A DNA stretch of 64,000 bases from Anaeromyxobacter sp. Fw109-5 (GCF_000017505.1 NC_009675.1:4530501-4594500); one strand, 5' to 3'. Positions 7,902 through 17,299 are shown, counted from the stretch's first letter. Translations and numbers: made by a program. The notes: generated by a model not told the origin, from the sequence alone.

Positions 7902-9998
7902 ATGGCGCACCACCGCAGCACCCCCAGCTGGAAACCCCTGGTCGCGGCCGTGGCCGCGCTCGCGATCGGCCCGCTCGTGCCGGATGCTTTCGCAGCGCCG
8001 CTGCCGGGAGGGTCTCTGAATCCCCTGATCATCCCGAAGTACGTGCAGCCGCTCGTGGTGCCCCCCGCGATGCCGGCCGTGGGGGAGAACACCTACGACA
8101 TCGCCGTCCGGGAGTTCCAGCAGCAGGTGCTTCCGCCAGGGTTCGGCATGACGAGGGTCTGGGGATACGGCTCCACCTCCCACCCTGGGACGGTCGCCGA
8201 GGGCGGCAGCTTCCACTATCCCGCCTTCACCATCATGGCTCGGCAGGGCGAGCCGACGACGGTGAGGTGGCGTAACGAGCTCGTGAAGGATCCGGTCGCG
8301 TGCAGGGCGTCCTCCACGCCCTCGACGGATCCCAGCTGCGAGTTCGTCCCGTACTTCCTCCCGGTCGACCAGACGCTGCACTGGGCGAACCCACCGAAGG
8401 ATTGCAGGCCGGAGATGCCCGGCATGGACCCGCCGCCCGGTCCGGACTGCACCGGGCAGAGCCCGCTGCCGTACACCGGTCCCGCGCCCATCGTCACGCA
8501 CCTGCACGGCGGCCACATCGACCCCGACGTCGATGGGTACCCGGAGGCCTGGTACCTGCCGGCCGCGCGCAACATCCCCGAGGGCTACGCGACCGTCGGC
8601 TCGAACTTCCCCGCCAGCTGGACGTGGGACGGAACCGCCACCTACACGTACCGCAACGACCAGCGCGGGACGACGCTCTGGTACCACGACCACTCGCTCG
8701 GCATGACCCGGACGAACGTCTACACGGGCATGGCGGGCTTCTACTTCCTCCGTGACGCGTACGAGGAAGACCTCATCGCCGGGACGAACTCGTCGGGCTT
8801 CAACACGTCGTTGACCCGGATCCCCGGCGCCCCGTACGAGATCCCCCTCGCCATCCAGGACCGCTCCTTCAACGCGGATGGCTCGCTGTTCTACGCCACC
8901 ACCCGCCGGTTCTTCGACGGCTTCGCCGGGCCGTACTATCCGCTCAGCGACGTCGCGCCGACCTGGAACCCGGAGTTCTTCGGGAACACCATGGTGGTGA
9001 ACGGCCGGACCTGGCCGTTCCACGTCACCGAGGCGCGCCGCTACCGGGTGCGGTTCCTCAACGGCAGCGACTCCCGCTTCCTCATCCTCCGGTTCGCCGA
9101 CGCCGCCGGGCGGCCGAACGGCCTCAGGATCTCCATCATCGGCAACGATGGCGGCTTCCTCCCCGGCAAGGTGGCGACCGTCACCCAGCTGGTCATCGGC
9201 CCGGGCGAGCGGTACGACACCATCGTCGACTTCGGTCCTTATGCCGGGCAGCGCCTCATCCTTCAGAACGTCGGACCCGACATGCCATGGGGCGGCGGCC
9301 CGGTCCCCGTGGGGGCGCAGGCGGATCCCGCCACCACCGGCCAGGTGATGCGCTTCGACGTCGCGCTGAAATCCGCCAACTTCGTCGATCCCGTCCCGCC
9401 CGCCGGAAAGCTCGTCCTCAACCAGCCGCCGGATCCGTTCGGCGGGCCGGCCGCGAACGGCACGGCTCGCACCCTCACGCTCAACGAGATCGTGAGCGGG
9501 GTCCCACGCTTCGGCGGCCCCATCGCCGCGCAGCTCGGCGACGCGATGGGCCCGCTGCCCTGGATGGCTCCCGTCACCGAGGCTCCGCCGGTCGGGTCGA
9601 CCGAGGTGTGGCAGATCGTGAACCGCACGGTGGACTCGCACCCCATCCACCTGCACCAGGTGCAGTTCGTGGTCATGGATCGAACGCCGATCGATCTGGC
9701 CGCATGGGACGCGGCGGTTGCGGCCTGCAACGCCGGTACCCCGGGGGCGATCTGTCCACCGGACCCGTTCGCGTTCGTCCCCAAGAACGCGGTCCCGGTG
9801 CCGGCGAACCCCTGGGAGGCGGGCGGCAAGGATACCGCCATCATGAACCCCGGACAGATCACCCGCGTCCGGGCCTTCTTCGACATCCCGGGGCTGTACG
9901 TGTGGCACTGCCACATCCTGTCTCACGAGGACAACGAGATGATGCGGCCGTACTGCGTCACGGACCCCACCGACCCTGCATTCAGCTGCGCGCCGTAG
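7902..9998 (+). CDS. CotA-like multicopper oxidase, secreted
   Basis: Three-cupredoxin-domain copper oxidase of 698 residues with a Sec-type signal peptide ending near residue 31. All four copper signatures are present: HLHGGH at 200-205, the HDH motif at 262-264, HPIHLH at 580-585 and HCHILSHEDNEMM from 669, with the type 1 Cys at 670 and a likely Met axial ligand at 680 or 681. Similarity in style to CotA laccase and bilirubin oxidase is strong (DGYPEAW, DGSLFYA, VNGRTWPF). An insertion at about 134-183 carries four cysteines. The start has a strong AAGGAGG site. Possible substrates are Mn(II), Cu(I) or phenolics. Confidence 0.93.
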   Translation: MAHHRSTPSWKPLVAAVAALAIGPLVPDAFAAPLPGGSLNPLIIPKYVQPLVVPPAMPAVGENTYDIAVREFQQQVLPPGFGMTRVWGYGSTSHPGTVAEGGSFHYPAFTIMARQGEPTTVRWRNELVKDPVACRASSTPSTDPSCEFVPYFLPVDQTLHWANPPKDCRPEMPGMDPPPGPDCTGQSPLPYTGPAPIVTHLHGGHIDPDVDGYPEAWYLPAARNIPEGYATVGSNFPASWTWDGTATYTYRNDQRGTTLWYHDHSLGMTRTNVYTGMAGFYFLRDAYEEDLIAGTNSSGFNTSLTRIPGAPYEIPLAIQDRSFNADGSLFYATTRRFFDGFAGPYYPLSDVAPTWNPEFFGNTMVVNGRTWPFHVTEARRYRVRFLNGSDSRFLILRFADAAGRPNGLRISIIGNDGGFLPGKVATVTQLVIGPGERYDTIVDFGPYAGQRLILQNVGPDMPWGGGPVPVGAQADPATTGQVMRFDVALKSANFVDPVPPAGKLVLNQPPDPFGGPAANGTARTLTLNEIVSGVPRFGGPIAAQLGDAMGPLPWMAPVTEAPPVGSTEVWQIVNRTVDSHPIHLHQVQFVVMDRTPIDLAAWDAAVAACNAGTPGAICPPDPFAFVPKNAVPVPANPWEAGGKDTAIMNPGQITRVRAFFDIPGLYVWHCHILSHEDNEMMRPYCVTDPTDPAFSCAP

Positions 9999-10028
9999 CC
10001 GGCGCCGCGCGCCATGAGCGCTCGGGAG

Positions 10029-10048
10029 CGGGGGGCGCGCGCCCCCCG
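10029..10048 (+). terminator. Hairpin after the multicopper oxidase
   Basis: The 7-bp stem CGGGGGG/CCCCCCG with a CGCGCG loop is followed by TTCCGTTCTT. It begins about 30 bp after the oxidase stop, so it is a plausible intrinsic terminator separating that gene from ftsQ. Confidence 0.6.
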
Positions 10049-10211
10049 TTCCGTTCTTCGGCCCTCCTGCCCGATCGCGTTCCCGAGCGAGCCGCCGCCG
10101 CCGAAAACTTGCGCCCCCTCGGCCGTCTGCCATCCTCCAGCATCGGGCGATACCGCCCGGAAGCGCGGCGGTCTCCGAGAGGGCGCCGCGGCCGGGCGCT
10201 GGGGAGTGGCG

Positions 10212-11045
10212 GTGGCGCGGGGTCCGAACCGGCGACGCGTGGACAGGGTTCCGGGGGAGCGGCGGCGCAAGCTCGCGGCGGCCCTCCGCTTCGCCTTTCC
10301 GTTCGTGGTCCTCGCCTCTTGCCTCGCGGTCGCGGGCTGGGGCGTCTGGCGGGTCACGGTGTCGGGCGGCCTCCTGCGGATCGGCGAGATCCGCTTCGAC
10401 GGCCTCTCCCGCGCGACGGCGGAGGAGCTGCTCGAGCTGTCGCCGGTGGCCGCCGGCGACCACCTGCTCGCGGTCGATCCCGAGGCCGTGGCGGCCGCGC
10501 TGCGCCGGCACCCGTGGATCGCGTCGGCCGAGGTGCGGCGCCGGCTGCCGGCCGCCTTGGAGGTCTCGGTCGTCGAGCGGCGGGCGCGGGCGCTGGTGGA
10601 TCTGGGCTCGCTCTACCTGGTGGACGAGCGCGGCGAGGTGTTCAAGCGGGCGACGCCCGGAGACGGGCTGGACCTGCCGGTGGTGACGGGCGTCGGGCGC
10701 GAGGACTGGGTCGAGCATCGCGCCGAGGTCGAGCCGCTCCTCGTGGGCGCGCTCGCGCTCCTCGACCGGTGGGCGGAGCGCGGCCTCGATCGCCGCGCGC
10801 CGATCTCGGAGATCCACCTCGACCCGGACTACGGGACGATCCTCTGGGCGGGGGACGAGGGCGTCGAGGTCCGGCTCGGGCAGGGAGACCTGCCGGAGAA
10901 GCTGGCGCGGCTGGAGCGCGTCCTCGCGGCGGTCGACGCCGAGGGGCAGCGCGCGGAGGTGCTGCACCTCGACAATCGCAGGCGCCCGGACTGGGTGGCC
11001 GTGCGGGTATCGCGCTCGAGGCCGCCTGAGCAGGCGGCCCCGTAG
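10212..11045 (+). CDS. ftsQ: FtsQ, divisome bitopic membrane protein
   Basis: Periplasmic scaffold of the divisome. It has 277 residues from the GTG at 10212, which has TGGGGAG 5 bp upstream; a GTG at 10206 is an alternative. There is a basic cytoplasmic tail (RRRVDRVPGERRRK), one membrane segment around residues 25-50, then a POTRA domain (IGEIRFDGLSRATAEEL to LPAALEVSVVERRA) and the FtsQ domain with YLVDERGEVFKR. It sits in the expected order before ftsA and ftsZ, but its usual neighbour ddl is displaced. Confidence 0.88.
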   Translation: MARGPNRRRVDRVPGERRRKLAAALRFAFPFVVLASCLAVAGWGVWRVTVSGGLLRIGEIRFDGLSRATAEELLELSPVAAGDHLLAVDPEAVAAALRRHPWIASAEVRRRLPAALEVSVVERRARALVDLGSLYLVDERGEVFKRATPGDGLDLPVVTGVGREDWVEHRAEVEPLLVGALALLDRWAERGLDRRAPISEIHLDPDYGTILWAGDEGVEVRLGQGDLPEKLARLERVLAAVDAEGQRAEVLHLDNRRRPDWVAVRVSRSRPPEQAAP

Positions 11046-11167
11046 CGCAGGGAAGGACGCGGGTCCGCGGCGAGTCCGACGGTCGGCTCGGCGCGGGGTG
11101 GTGGTGGCGGTCCGAGAGGGCCGCAGGTGGGCGAAGCGCGACGGCGCCAACTCGCCCGGAGGTGGTC

Positions 11168-12397
11168 ATGGCGAAACCCGGGGACATCCTCGTCGGCCTG
11201 GACATCGGCACGACGAAGATCTGCGCCATCGTCGGCGAGGTGACCGACGACGGCATCGACATCATCGGCATCGGCTCGCACCCGTCGAAGGGCCTGCGCA
11301 AGGGCGTGGTCGTCAACATCGACGCCACCGTCGCCTCGATCAAGCGCTCGATCGAGGAGGCCGAGCACATGGCCGGCTGCGAGATCAGCACCGTCTACAC
11401 CGGCATCGCCGGCGGCCACATCAAGGCGTTCCCCTCCCACGGCGTCGTCGCCGTCAAGGACAAGGAGGTCCGCCAGCAGGACGTGGACCGCGTCATCGAC
11501 CAGGCGAAGGCCGTCGCGATCCCGCTCGACCGCGAGGTGATCCACGTCCTGCCGCAGGAGTACGTCGTCGACGACCAGGACGGCGTGAAGGAGCCGGTCG
11601 GGATGAGCGGCGTGCGCCTGGAGGCGAAGGCGCTCATCGTCACCGGCGCGGTGTCGTCCGCGCAGAACATCGTGAAGTGCGCGCAGCGCACCGGCCTCAA
11701 CGTGGCCGACATCGTCCTGCAGCCGCTCGCGTCGTCCCTCGCGACCCTCTCCGAGGACGAGAAGGAGCTCGGCGTCTGCCTGGTGGACATCGGCGGCGGC
11801 ACGACCGACATCGCCGTCTTCCACAACGGGTCGATCCAGCACACCGCCGTCATCTCCCTCGGCGGCAACCACCTCACGAACGACGTGGCGGTCGGGCTGC
11901 GCACCCCCACGCACGAGGCGGAGCGGATCAAGAAGCAGTACGGCTGCGCGATGGGATCGATGGTCGACAAGTCGGAGACCATCGAGGTGCCGAGCGTGGG
12001 CGGCGGCCAGCCGCGCGTCCTCTCGCGCCACATCCTCGCCGAGATCGTGGAGCCGCGCGTCGAGGAGATCTTCATGCTCGTCCAGCACGAGCTGCAGAAG
12101 TGCGGGATGGAGGAGATCCTCGCCTCCGGCGTGGTCATCACCGGCGGATCGACGCTCCTCGCCGGCATGACCGAGATGGCCGAGGAGGTGCTGGGGATGC
12201 CGGTGCGCAAGGGGATGCCGCGCGGCATCGGCGGCCTCGTCGACGTGGTGAAGAGCCCGATGTACGCCACGGCGGTGGGGCTCGTCATCTACGGCGCCCA
12301 GCAGCAGGACCTCTCCCCGTACTTCAAGATCCGCGAGGAGAACGTCTACCGGAAGGTGAAGAACCGGATGAAGGAGTGGCTCGGGGAGATCTTCTAG
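11168..12397 (+). CDS. ftsA: FtsA, actin-like membrane anchor of the Z ring
   Basis: Actin-fold ATPase that tethers FtsZ to the membrane. It has 409 residues, with phosphate-binding [13 protein letters not shown] at the N-terminus, the 1C subdomain in between, and [14 protein letters not shown] plus [12 protein letters not shown] in the second lobe. The C-terminal amphipathic helix includes [14 protein letters not shown], the membrane-targeting sequence. The ATG at 11168 is preferred over the GTG at 11162 because GGAGGT lies 4 bp before it. The ftsZ start is 19 bp downstream, so the two are co-transcribed. Confidence 0.96.
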   Translation: MAKPGDILVGLDIGTTKICAIVGEVTDDGIDIIGIGSHPSKGLRKGVVVNIDATVASIKRSIEEAEHMAGCEISTVYTGIAGGHIKAFPSHGVVAVKDKEVRQQDVDRVIDQAKAVAIPLDREVIHVLPQEYVVDDQDGVKEPVGMSGVRLEAKALIVTGAVSSAQNIVKCAQRTGLNVADIVLQPLASSLATLSEDEKELGVCLVDIGGGTTDIAVFHNGSIQHTAVISLGGNHLTNDVAVGLRTPTHEAERIKKQYGCAMGSMVDKSETIEVPSVGGGQPRVLSRHILAEIVEPRVEEIFMLVQHELQKCGMEEILASGVVITGGSTLLAGMTEMAEEVLGMPVRKGMPRGIGGLVDVVKSPMYATAVGLVIYGAQQQDLSPYFKIREENVYRKVKNRMKEWLGEIF

Positions 12398-12416
12398 ACC
12401 CGCGGGGAGCCTGCCA

Positions 12417-13634
12417 ATGATCGAGTACACGGACAAGCAGGACGGCGCGCGGATCAAGGTGATCGGCGTCGGGGGCGGCGGCGGCAACGCCATCAACACG
12501 ATGGTCGCGGGGCGCCTCGAGGGCGTGGAGTTCATCGCGGCCAACACCGACGTGCAGGCGCTCGCCGCCAACCGGGCGAGCGTCAAGATCCAGCTCGGCC
12601 GCAGCGCCTCGCGCGGGCTGGGGGCGGGCGCGAACCCGGAGGTGGGCCGCACCGCCGCGCTCGAGGAGCGCGACCAGATCGCCGCGGCGCTGGAGGGCGC
12701 CGACATGGTGTTCGTCACCGCCGGCATGGGCGGCGGCACCGGCACCGGCGGCGCCCCGGTGGTCGCGGACATCGCCAAGTCCACCGGCGCGCTCACCGTC
12801 GGCGTGGTGACGAAGCCGTTCCTCTTCGAGGGCAACAAGCGGCGCAAGCAGGCCGAGCAGGGGCTCGCGGAGCTGAAGGCCGCGGTCGACACGCTCATCG
12901 TCATCCCGAACCAGCGGCTCCTCTCGGTCGCGGGCGAGAACATGTCGCTCGCCGACGCGTTCAAGCGCGCCGACGAGGTGCTGCTCCACGCGGTGCAGGG
13001 CATCTCCGACCTCATCACGGTCCACGGCCTCGTGAACGTCGACTTCGCCGACGTCCGCACGATCATGAGCGAGCAGGGGATGGCGCTCATGGGCACCGGC
13101 CGCTCCTCCGGCGAGCGCCGCGCGGTGGAGGCCATGCAGGCCGCCATCAACTCGCCGCTGCTCGAGGACGTCACCCTCGACGGCGCCACCGGGCTGCTCG
13201 TGAACATCAGCGGCGGCCCGAACCTCACGCTGTTCGAGGTGAACGAGGCGGTCTCGATGGCGCAGGCCGCCGCCGACCCCGACGCGAACATCATCTTCGG
13301 GTCGGTCATCAACGAGCACCTCGGCGACGAGGTGAAGATCACCGTGATCGCGACGGGGTTCCAGCAGCGCGACCTCAAGCCCGCCGCCCGGGGGCCGGTG
13401 CAGGCGCAGGTGCCCGTCGCCGCGGCGGTGACGAAGGCGATCCCGCCGCCCGTCCCGGTCATCGAGGCGAAGAAGGACCCCGTCCGGCTCACCAACGCGC
13501 CGGTCGCCGCGCCGGCCAAGGCGGTGGTGCGGACGCCGGTCTCCATCCGCCGCGAGCCGGCCATCTACAAGCCGCTCGAGGAGGACCAGTACGACATCCC
13601 CGCGTTCCTTCGCCGCGGCGGGCGGGACTCGTAG
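12417..13634 (+). CDS. ftsZ: FtsZ, tubulin-like cell division GTPase
   Basis: Polymerises at mid-cell to form the Z ring. It has 405 residues, with [12 protein letters not shown] at the N-terminus, the tubulin signature [10 protein letters not shown], and the T7 synergy-loop region with [11 protein letters not shown] variable linker rich in Ala, Pro and Val leads to the conserved C-terminal peptide YDIPAFLRR, which binds FtsA and other partners. It has a GGGGAG site 6 bp before the ATG. A strong hairpin follows, so it ends the operon. Confidence 0.98.
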   Translation: MIEYTDKQDGARIKVIGVGGGGGNAINTMVAGRLEGVEFIAANTDVQALAANRASVKIQLGRSASRGLGAGANPEVGRTAALEERDQIAAALEGADMVFVTAGMGGGTGTGGAPVVADIAKSTGALTVGVVTKPFLFEGNKRRKQAEQGLAELKAAVDTLIVIPNQRLLSVAGENMSLADAFKRADEVLLHAVQGISDLITVHGLVNVDFADVRTIMSEQGMALMGTGRSSGERRAVEAMQAAINSPLLEDVTLDGATGLLVNISGGPNLTLFEVNEAVSMAQAAADPDANIIFGSVINEHLGDEVKITVIATGFQQRDLKPAARGPVQAQVPVAAAVTKAIPPPVPVIEAKKDPVRLTNAPVAAPAKAVVRTPVSIRREPAIYKPLEEDQYDIPAFLRRGGRDS

Positions 13635-13658
13635 CCGCCGCCTTCGGCGTGCGCAGCG

Positions 13659-13686
13659 CCGCGGCCGCCCTCCGGGGCGGCCGCGG
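13659..13686 (+). terminator. Strong hairpin after ftsZ
   Basis: A perfect 11-bp G/C stem (CCGCGGCCGCC paired with GGCGGCCGCGG, loop CTCCGG) lies 24 bp after the ftsZ stop. No long T-run follows, which is usual in genomes this GC-rich. It also separates ftsZ from a convergent lipoprotein gene. Confidence 0.6.
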
Positions 13687-13728
13687 TCGTTCCGGGGGTT
13701 CGTCGCGCGGGCGGAGCCCGTGCTCCCA

Positions 13729-14253
13729 TCAGAACAGGTAGTCGCTGACGTCCACGTCCACGCGGACCGTTCCGGTGATCTGGAGGATCGTGTCCTCCGG
13801 AGGCGGCGTTCCCGTCCCCTCGACGCCGAGCATGGGGTTGCCGCCGAGCAGGTACCGGTCGAGATCCACGCCACTCACCTCGAGCTCGACCACGCGGGTG
13901 CCCGCCGGCGCGCTCGCCACGTCGTGCCCCTCGGCGATCACCACGTCCGGGAGCCCGTCCGCCCGGACGATCACGACCACGTCGTCGAGCCACCGCTCGA
14001 AGCTCGCCCCCGCGCGGAGCTCGACGCGCAGCTGCACCACGCGCGCGGAGTCGATGTCGCCTCGCTCGAGCCCCTCCTCGCGCAGCGTGTCCTCGATCCG
14101 CGGCGCGGCGCGGAAGCCGCTCACCGTGCGGGGCGGCCCACCCGCGGGGTCCCCCGGGACCGAGACGATCGCCGAGCGCGTGACGTCGACCTCGTCGAGG
14201 CGGCCGCAGCCGGCGGCCGCCGCCAGGAGCAGGCCGATGAATGCGCCACGCAT
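13729..14253 (-). CDS. Putative lipoprotein, copy 1 of a tandem pair
   Basis: Family not recognised. It has 174 residues with a short signal peptide and lipobox (LLAAAAGCG), so it is probably lipid-anchored. The mature part continues RLDEVDVTRSA and shares conserved positions with the next gene upstream at 14409-14936: DEVD or DDVD after the Cys, SARSAxxxxPG-like segments, GLPDVVIAE versus GLPDVVVAE, AGTRVVELEV versus AGTRVLELDV, and a C-terminal RVDVDVSDYLF versus RVDVNVSGLLD. The pair presumably arose by tandem duplication. Confidence 0.72.
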   Translation of the reverse strand: MRGAFIGLLLAAAAGCGRLDEVDVTRSAIVSVPGDPAGGPPRTVSGFRAAPRIEDTLREEGLERGDIDSARVVQLRVELRAGASFERWLDDVVVIVRADGLPDVVIAEGHDVASAPAGTRVVELEVSGVDLDRYLLGGNPMLGVEGTGTPPPEDTILQITGTVRVDVDVSDYLF

Positions 14254-14408
14254 GAGCGCACGGTGCCAACGGGATGCGCGGGCGGGCAGCCGCCCGCCCG
14301 GAGGCAGGAGCGCGCCTCGAAGGGTCTCGTCCGCCGCCGTGGCCGTCGGACGAAGAGACGAACGGGCCGACCCCGACCGGAGCCGCCCCGTCGACCGGTT
14401 CGACCAGG

Positions 14409-14936
14409 TCAGTCCAGCAGCCCGCTCACGTTCACGTCCACCCGGATCGTAGCGGTGATCTCTGCGGTGGTGTCCTCGACCGGGGGAATGCCGGCTGCCT
14501 CGACGCCGAGCGTCGGCGCGGTCCCCGTGAGGTACGGCTTCAGGTCGACGTCGCGCCGTACGTCGAGCTCCAGTACGCGGGTCCCGGCGGGCATCGCGCG
14601 GATGCCGCGCTTCTCGGCGACGACGACGTCGGGGAGCCCCTCGGCGCGCGCGCGCAGGACGACCTCGTCCAGCCAGGTCTCCAGGCTCGCGCCCTGCAGC
14701 ACCTGCACGCGCAGGCTGCGAGGGCGAGCCGAGTCGATGTCGTCCGGATCGATCCCCTGGTCGCGGAGCGCGTCCTCTCCGCCGAGATCCACCGTGGCGA
14801 GCCCGCCGATCGTCCCGCCGGTCCCGCCGGAGGGGCTCCCCGGGATCGTGAACCTGGCAGAGCGCGTGAAATCCACGTCGTCGAGGCCGCCGCAGGCGAT
14901 GGCGGCGACGAGGAAGGCGAGCGCCGATCTGGACAT
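14409..14936 (-). CDS. Putative lipoprotein, copy 2 of a tandem pair
   Basis: It has 175 residues with the lipobox FLVAAIACGG, then GLDDVDFTRSARF. It is a paralog of the gene at 13729-14253, with the same length and the same block order. The central part predicts a beta-sandwich-like pattern (LRVQVLQGASLETWLDEVVLRARAEG). No cofactor or catalytic motif is visible, and the function is unknown. The 155-bp gap between the copies holds no further gene. Confidence 0.72.
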   Translation of the reverse strand: MSRSALAFLVAAIACGGLDDVDFTRSARFTIPGSPSGGTGGTIGGLATVDLGGEDALRDQGIDPDDIDSARPRSLRVQVLQGASLETWLDEVVLRARAEGLPDVVVAEKRGIRAMPAGTRVLELDVRRDVDLKPYLTGTAPTLGVEAAGIPPVEDTTAEITATIRVDVNVSGLLD

Positions 14937-15005
14937 GTCTCGAAGGTAGCGATCGCCACCCGCGGCGGCGCGACGCCCGCCCCCGGCGCGGCCGGCGGCC
15001 CTGCC

Positions 15006-15647
15006 CTACCCTTCGACGGCCTCCGGCGGCTCGGGTGGGACGGGCTCGTCCGGGAGATCGGGCGCGGGCGCGCCGCCGATCCCGAGCCGGGCGGCGAGGG
15101 GGATCTGCGCGCGGATGACGAGCGCGACGAGCTCGGCGAGCGGCATCCCGACCTCCTCGGCGCCCCTCCGGATGTACTCGCGATCCACCGAGCGCGCGAA
15201 CGCCTTGTCCTTCATCTTCTTCACCACCGACTCGGGCGGCAGATCGACGACGCTCCTCGACGGGCGCACGAGCGCGCACGCGCCGACGAACCCGGTCAGC
15301 TCGTCCGCCGCGACGATCGCCCGCTCCATCGGTGTCTCGCGCGGGACCCTCGTGTAGAACGCGTGCGCGCCCACCGCCTTCACGACCGGCTCCGGCCAGC
15401 CGCGCTCGCGCAGGATCTCCATGCCGCGGAAGACGTGGTCGGCCTCGGTGGGCCAGCGCTCGTAGTCGAAGTCGTGCAGCAGGCCGACGACGCCCCACGT
15501 CTCCAGCTCGTCCGCCGCCGTCACGCCGGCCCGCCGCGCGAGCGCCCGCATCGAGGCCTCGACCGCGAGGGCGTGCCGGCGCAGCGGCTGGGTCTTCGTG
15601 AACTCGCAGAGCAGCGACCAGGCGGCGGCGCGTCGGGGGACGTACAT
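15006..15647 (-). CDS. HD-domain hydrolase-like protein
   Basis: HD-superfamily metal-dependent phosphohydrolase fold of 213 residues. The metal-binding set is visible as H25, the H58-D59 pair in LLHDFDYERWP and H95 in VGAHAF, with D108-type acidic residues in VAADELTGF. Such compact proteins (often annotated as predicted hydrolases of HDIG or HDc type) act on nucleotides or phosphoesters; the substrate cannot be told. The ATG at 15647 is chosen because a TATCAT -10 box lies 6 bp upstream. It is divergent from the hemerythrin gene. Confidence 0.82.
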   Translation of the reverse strand: MYVPRRAAAWSLLCEFTKTQPLRRHALAVEASMRALARRAGVTAADELETWGVVGLLHDFDYERWPTEADHVFRGMEILRERGWPEPVVKAVGAHAFYTRVPRETPMERAIVAADELTGFVGACALVRPSRSVVDLPPESVVKKMKDKAFARSVDREYIRRGAEEVGMPLAELVALVIRAQIPLAARLGIGGAPAPDLPDEPVPPEPPEAVEG

Positions 15648-15653
15648 GGTGGG

Positions 15654-15659
15654 ATGATA
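15654..15659 (-). promoter_or_regulatory. -10 box implying a leaderless HD-domain transcript
   Basis: TATCAT on the minus strand ends 6 bp before the ATG at 15647, so transcription would start at or next to the start codon. No good -35 is seen 17 bp upstream. Confidence 0.35.
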
Positions 15660-15728
15660 GCGCCGCGACGTTCCGCGCACTCGCCCCCGCCCTGCCCCGC
15701 GCTATCCTCGCCACCACGGAGGCGCCGG

Positions 15729-16127
15729 ATGACGGTGAGCTTCACCCGCAGCATGCAGATCGGGGTCCCCGAGATCGACCAGCAGCACCGCGAGCTGTTC
15801 GCGCGGCTCGGGGGGTTCGACGACGCGCTCGGCCGGGGCGATCGCCTGGAGATCGAGGCGACGTTCGGGTTCCTGCGCGAGTACGCCCTCGTGCACTTCG
15901 AGTGCGAGGAGCGGCTCATGCGGGAGGCCGACTACCCGCGGCTCGAGGCGCACCGCGCGATCCACCGGACCTTCGTCGAGCGGCTGGAGGCGCTCTCGCG
16001 GGAGCACGCGGAGCGCGGCCCGAGCGCCTTCCTGCGCCTGCGGGCGCGCAACTGGATCGTCGTGTGGCTCACCGACCACGTCGGCGGCGAGGACGTCGCG
16101 CTCGGGCGGCACCTCGCGACGGTTTGA
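15729..16127 (+). CDS. Bacteriohemerythrin
   Basis: Di-iron oxygen-binding protein of 132 residues. All seven canonical ligands can be placed: H20 (DQQHRELF), H56 and E60 (HFECE), H75 and H79 (HRAIH), H117 and D122 (TDHVGGED). It probably serves oxygen or NO sensing, delivery or scavenging in the cytoplasm, which fits a facultative or microaerophilic respirer. It is divergent from the HD-domain gene, sharing an 81-bp intergenic region with a TATCCT box at 15703-15708. Confidence 0.93.
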   Translation: MTVSFTRSMQIGVPEIDQQHRELFARLGGFDDALGRGDRLEIEATFGFLREYALVHFECEERLMREADYPRLEAHRAIHRTFVERLEALSREHAERGPSAFLRLRARNWIVVWLTDHVGGEDVALGRHLATV

Positions 16128-16129
16128 AC

Positions 16130-16144
16130 GGGGGCTGCGCCCCC
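16130..16144 (+). terminator. Hairpin after hemerythrin
   Basis: GGGGGC/GCCCCC stem with a 3-base loop, starting 3 bp after the hemerythrin stop. It lies in the gap between convergent genes. Confidence 0.45.
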
Positions 16145-16297
16145 GCCCCGCCGAGCGGAGCTCGTCGGGGCCCCACCCCTGCTCGCCGGGTCCCGTGCGC
16201 CGCCGCGGGCGGCTTCGCCGCCGGCAGCGGCGCCCCGGCGGCTCGCTTCGCTCGGCGAACGGGGCTGCGCCGCGGATCCTCGTCGTCTTTCGGCGGG

Positions 16298-17299
16298 TCA
16301 CCGGCGCGCGAGGCGCGGCGCGAGGAAGCGCAGGGAGGCGTCGAACCGGTAGTTGATGCCCATGTGCCCGTCCTCGAACTCCTCGTGGACGACCTCGATC
16401 CCGCCGCGGCGCAGGGCGTCCACGACCATCCGGGCGCCCCAGCGCAGGTGGTACTCGTCGCGCGTGCCGCAGTCCACGAACACGCTCGCGAGGCGCCGGT
16501 ACGCGTCGAGCGCGCGGGGCACGAACCGGACGGGATCGTGCTCGAGCCAGCGCGCCCACACCTCCTCGCGGACGCGCCCCGAGGGCAGCTCGAAGGGCAG
16601 CGCGAGCCCCAGCGGCGCGCCCGGGTCGGGCGCGTAGTGCGCCGCCATGGCGAGGACGTTCAGCACCGGGTGGTCGCCGCCGCCGAGCTTCGTCTCCGCC
16701 GCGCGCCGCTTCGCGGCCGCGAGCCAGGCCGCCGCGTCGGGCGCCCCCGCGAGCGCCCCGGCCGCCTTCGGCAGATCGGGCAGGTAGCAGTACTCGAAGT
16801 AGGCGTCGCCGGCGTGGCAGGCCAGGTGCGCGAAGACGTCCGGGCGGTCGCGCCCCATCGCCAGCGCGCCGTAGCCGCCCGAGCTCTTCCCCACCACCGC
16901 CCGGGCCTCCCGCCGCGGGATCGTGCCGAGCGCGCGATCGACGTGGGCGACGACGTCCTCCGCGACGTAGTCCTGGTAGCCGCCGACGGCGGGTGCGTTC
17001 GTCCACTGCGTCCCGCCGAGCGCGGTCATCCCGTCCGGGAACACGCCCACCACGGGCGGGATCGCCCCCGAGGCGATCAGCGCGTCGAGCCGCTCCGGAA
17101 CGGTGGGCGCGAACACGGACGCGTTGGTCCAGCCGCGCGCGCTTCCGGTGAACCCGTGGAGGAAGTAGACCGCCGGGAGCGGCGCCGCCCCGTGGCCGGG
17201 CGGGAGGTAGGCGAGGACGAGGCGCCGCGCCGGGTCGCCGAGCGGGTTGCCCGCCAGCGCACCGGACTCGACCTCGAGCTCCACGAGCGAACCGTGCAT
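16298..17299 (-). CDS. Esterase of the enterochelin-esterase/S-formylglutathione-hydrolase type
   Basis: Alpha/beta hydrolase of 333 residues in the esterase D-like family. The nucleophile elbow is GKSSG with Ser139; the oxyanion segment is YFLHGFTGSARGW; a late acid and His are plausible in the DCGTRDEYH and FEDGHMGINYRF segments, the latter close to the C-terminus as expected for the catalytic His. There is no signal peptide, so it is cytoplasmic. The ATG at 17299 gives the normal family N-terminus. Its natural ester cannot be inferred from context. Confidence 0.86.
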   Translation of the reverse strand: MHGSLVELEVESGALAGNPLGDPARRLVLAYLPPGHGAAPLPAVYFLHGFTGSARGWTNASVFAPTVPERLDALIASGAIPPVVGVFPDGMTALGGTQWTNAPAVGGYQDYVAEDVVAHVDRALGTIPRREARAVVGKSSGGYGALAMGRDRPDVFAHLACHAGDAYFEYCYLPDLPKAAGALAGAPDAAAWLAAAKRRAAETKLGGGDHPVLNVLAMAAHYAPDPGAPLGLALPFELPSGRVREEVWARWLEHDPVRFVPRALDAYRRLASVFVDCGTRDEYHLRWGARMVVDALRRGGIEVVHEEFEDGHMGINYRFDASLRFLAPRLARR

